Assembly: GCA_026399095.1 (NCBI GenBank) | Contig: JAPLRP010000019.1 | Location: forward strand, 1 to 64,000 | From: Methylococcales bacterium | GTDB taxonomy: Bacteria > Pseudomonadota > Gammaproteobacteria > Methylococcales > Methylomonadaceae | Reading direction: 5' to 3' | DNA length: 64,000 nucleotides | Shown here: positions 63,768 to 64,000 of the stretch, piece by piece | How the letters are laid out: every line of letters begins with the position of its first letter | How positions within the stretch are numbered: the stretch's first letter is position 1 | Notes under the pieces: model-generated | What the model saw: only the letters and a program-made list of their open reading frames with translations | The model's database searches: none | Told to the model about the DNA's origin: nothing | Position numbers and translations under genes: made by a program

Positions 63768-64000
63768 ATGACAGTGTTAACATTGAAACAAGCCAATCTT
63801 ATTATAAACACCGCTACTCATATAGCGAGAGAATTAAATCTGGCGCCTCTTACGGTTATTGTTCTGGATACCGCTGGTCATGTAAAAGCCATGCAAAGAG
63901 AAGACGGCGCCAGTATGATCAGGCAACAAATTGCTACGGCAAAAGCTTGGGGAGCCGTTAACATGGGCGTATCATCTCGAAGTTTGGCTGGTGTTGCGGC
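63768..64000 (+). CDS. GlcG/HbpS heme-binding-like family protein, cut by window end
   Basis: At least 77 residues beginning MTVLTLKQANLIINTATHIA, followed by LAPLTVIVLDTAGHVKAMQREDGAS and QQIATAKAWGAVNMGVSSRSLAG, typical of the GlcG/HbpS (DUF336) family. These small proteins bind heme or cobalamin-like molecules in some bacteria. It lies 13 bases after tesA. The gene runs off the window at 64000. Confidence 0.85.
   Translation, partial: MTVLTLKQANLIINTATHIARELNLAPLTVIVLDTAGHVKAMQREDGASMIRQQIATAKAWGAVNMGVSSRSLAGVA

Overview
The window is chromosomal DNA of a low-GC gammaproteobacterial methanotroph (order Methylococcales). The main evidence is a complete pmoCAB operon (22603-25554) for copper-dependent particulate methane monooxygenase. 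It carries the PmoB copper ligands H33, H137 and H139 and the PmoC D-x3-H-x12-H site. A PQQ/alcohol-associated ABC transporter set and copper or other metal handling genes fit this. The genus cannot be fixed from the sequence alone.

Layout. 1-3935: right-hand part of an integrated mobile element (DUF3987 replication-type protein, small unknown ORFs, and an overlapping gene pair), cut on its left by IS21-like multi-repeat ends. 3936-5161: radC and a DUF1348 gene. 5190-14608 (minus): a five-gene operon combining a DabA-type protein (DUF2309, zinc ligands conserved) with four NuoL/M-like antiporter subunits. It is an enlarged relative of the two-gene DAB inorganic-carbon accumulation system and the most unusual system here. 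14822-21722 (plus): SUF iron-sulfur operon (Rrf2-type regulator, sufB, C, D, S, U) with rsmJ and a Rieske ferredoxin gene. 22448-25631: pmoCAB with sigma70-like promoter, intergenic hairpins and a strong terminator.

25632-37501: a region that looks devoted to periplasmic and metal functions. It holds a repeat-rich spacer, two paralogous small helical periplasmic proteins, a SUMF1-like protein without catalytic cysteines, a Cys-cluster BNR-propeller lipoprotein, CopC, a lipoprotein, a HupE/UreJ-like membrane protein, TonB, a TonB-dependent receptor and a second HupE protein with a strange long C-terminal extension. 37947-42850: sucCD-type CoA ligase, miaA and an endonuclease-type mutL. 43094-47483: a frameshifted DUF6868 gene, a FixLJ-like two-component system, a DUF2934 protein and a stand-alone M41-like zinc peptidase.

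48181-49280: a truncated IS630 transposase and a decayed P4-type integrase next to tRNA-Cys and tRNA-Gly, marking an old integration site. 50204-53906 (minus): PQQ-dependent alcohol metabolism-associated ABC transporter (permease, ATPase, beta-propeller, binding protein). 54038-64000: ordinary chromosomal genes (MOSC protein, VIT-family transporter, PfkB kinase, BatD, TrmN6, glycine-zipper lipoprotein, YbbAP transporter, TesA, and the start of a GlcG/HbpS-family gene).
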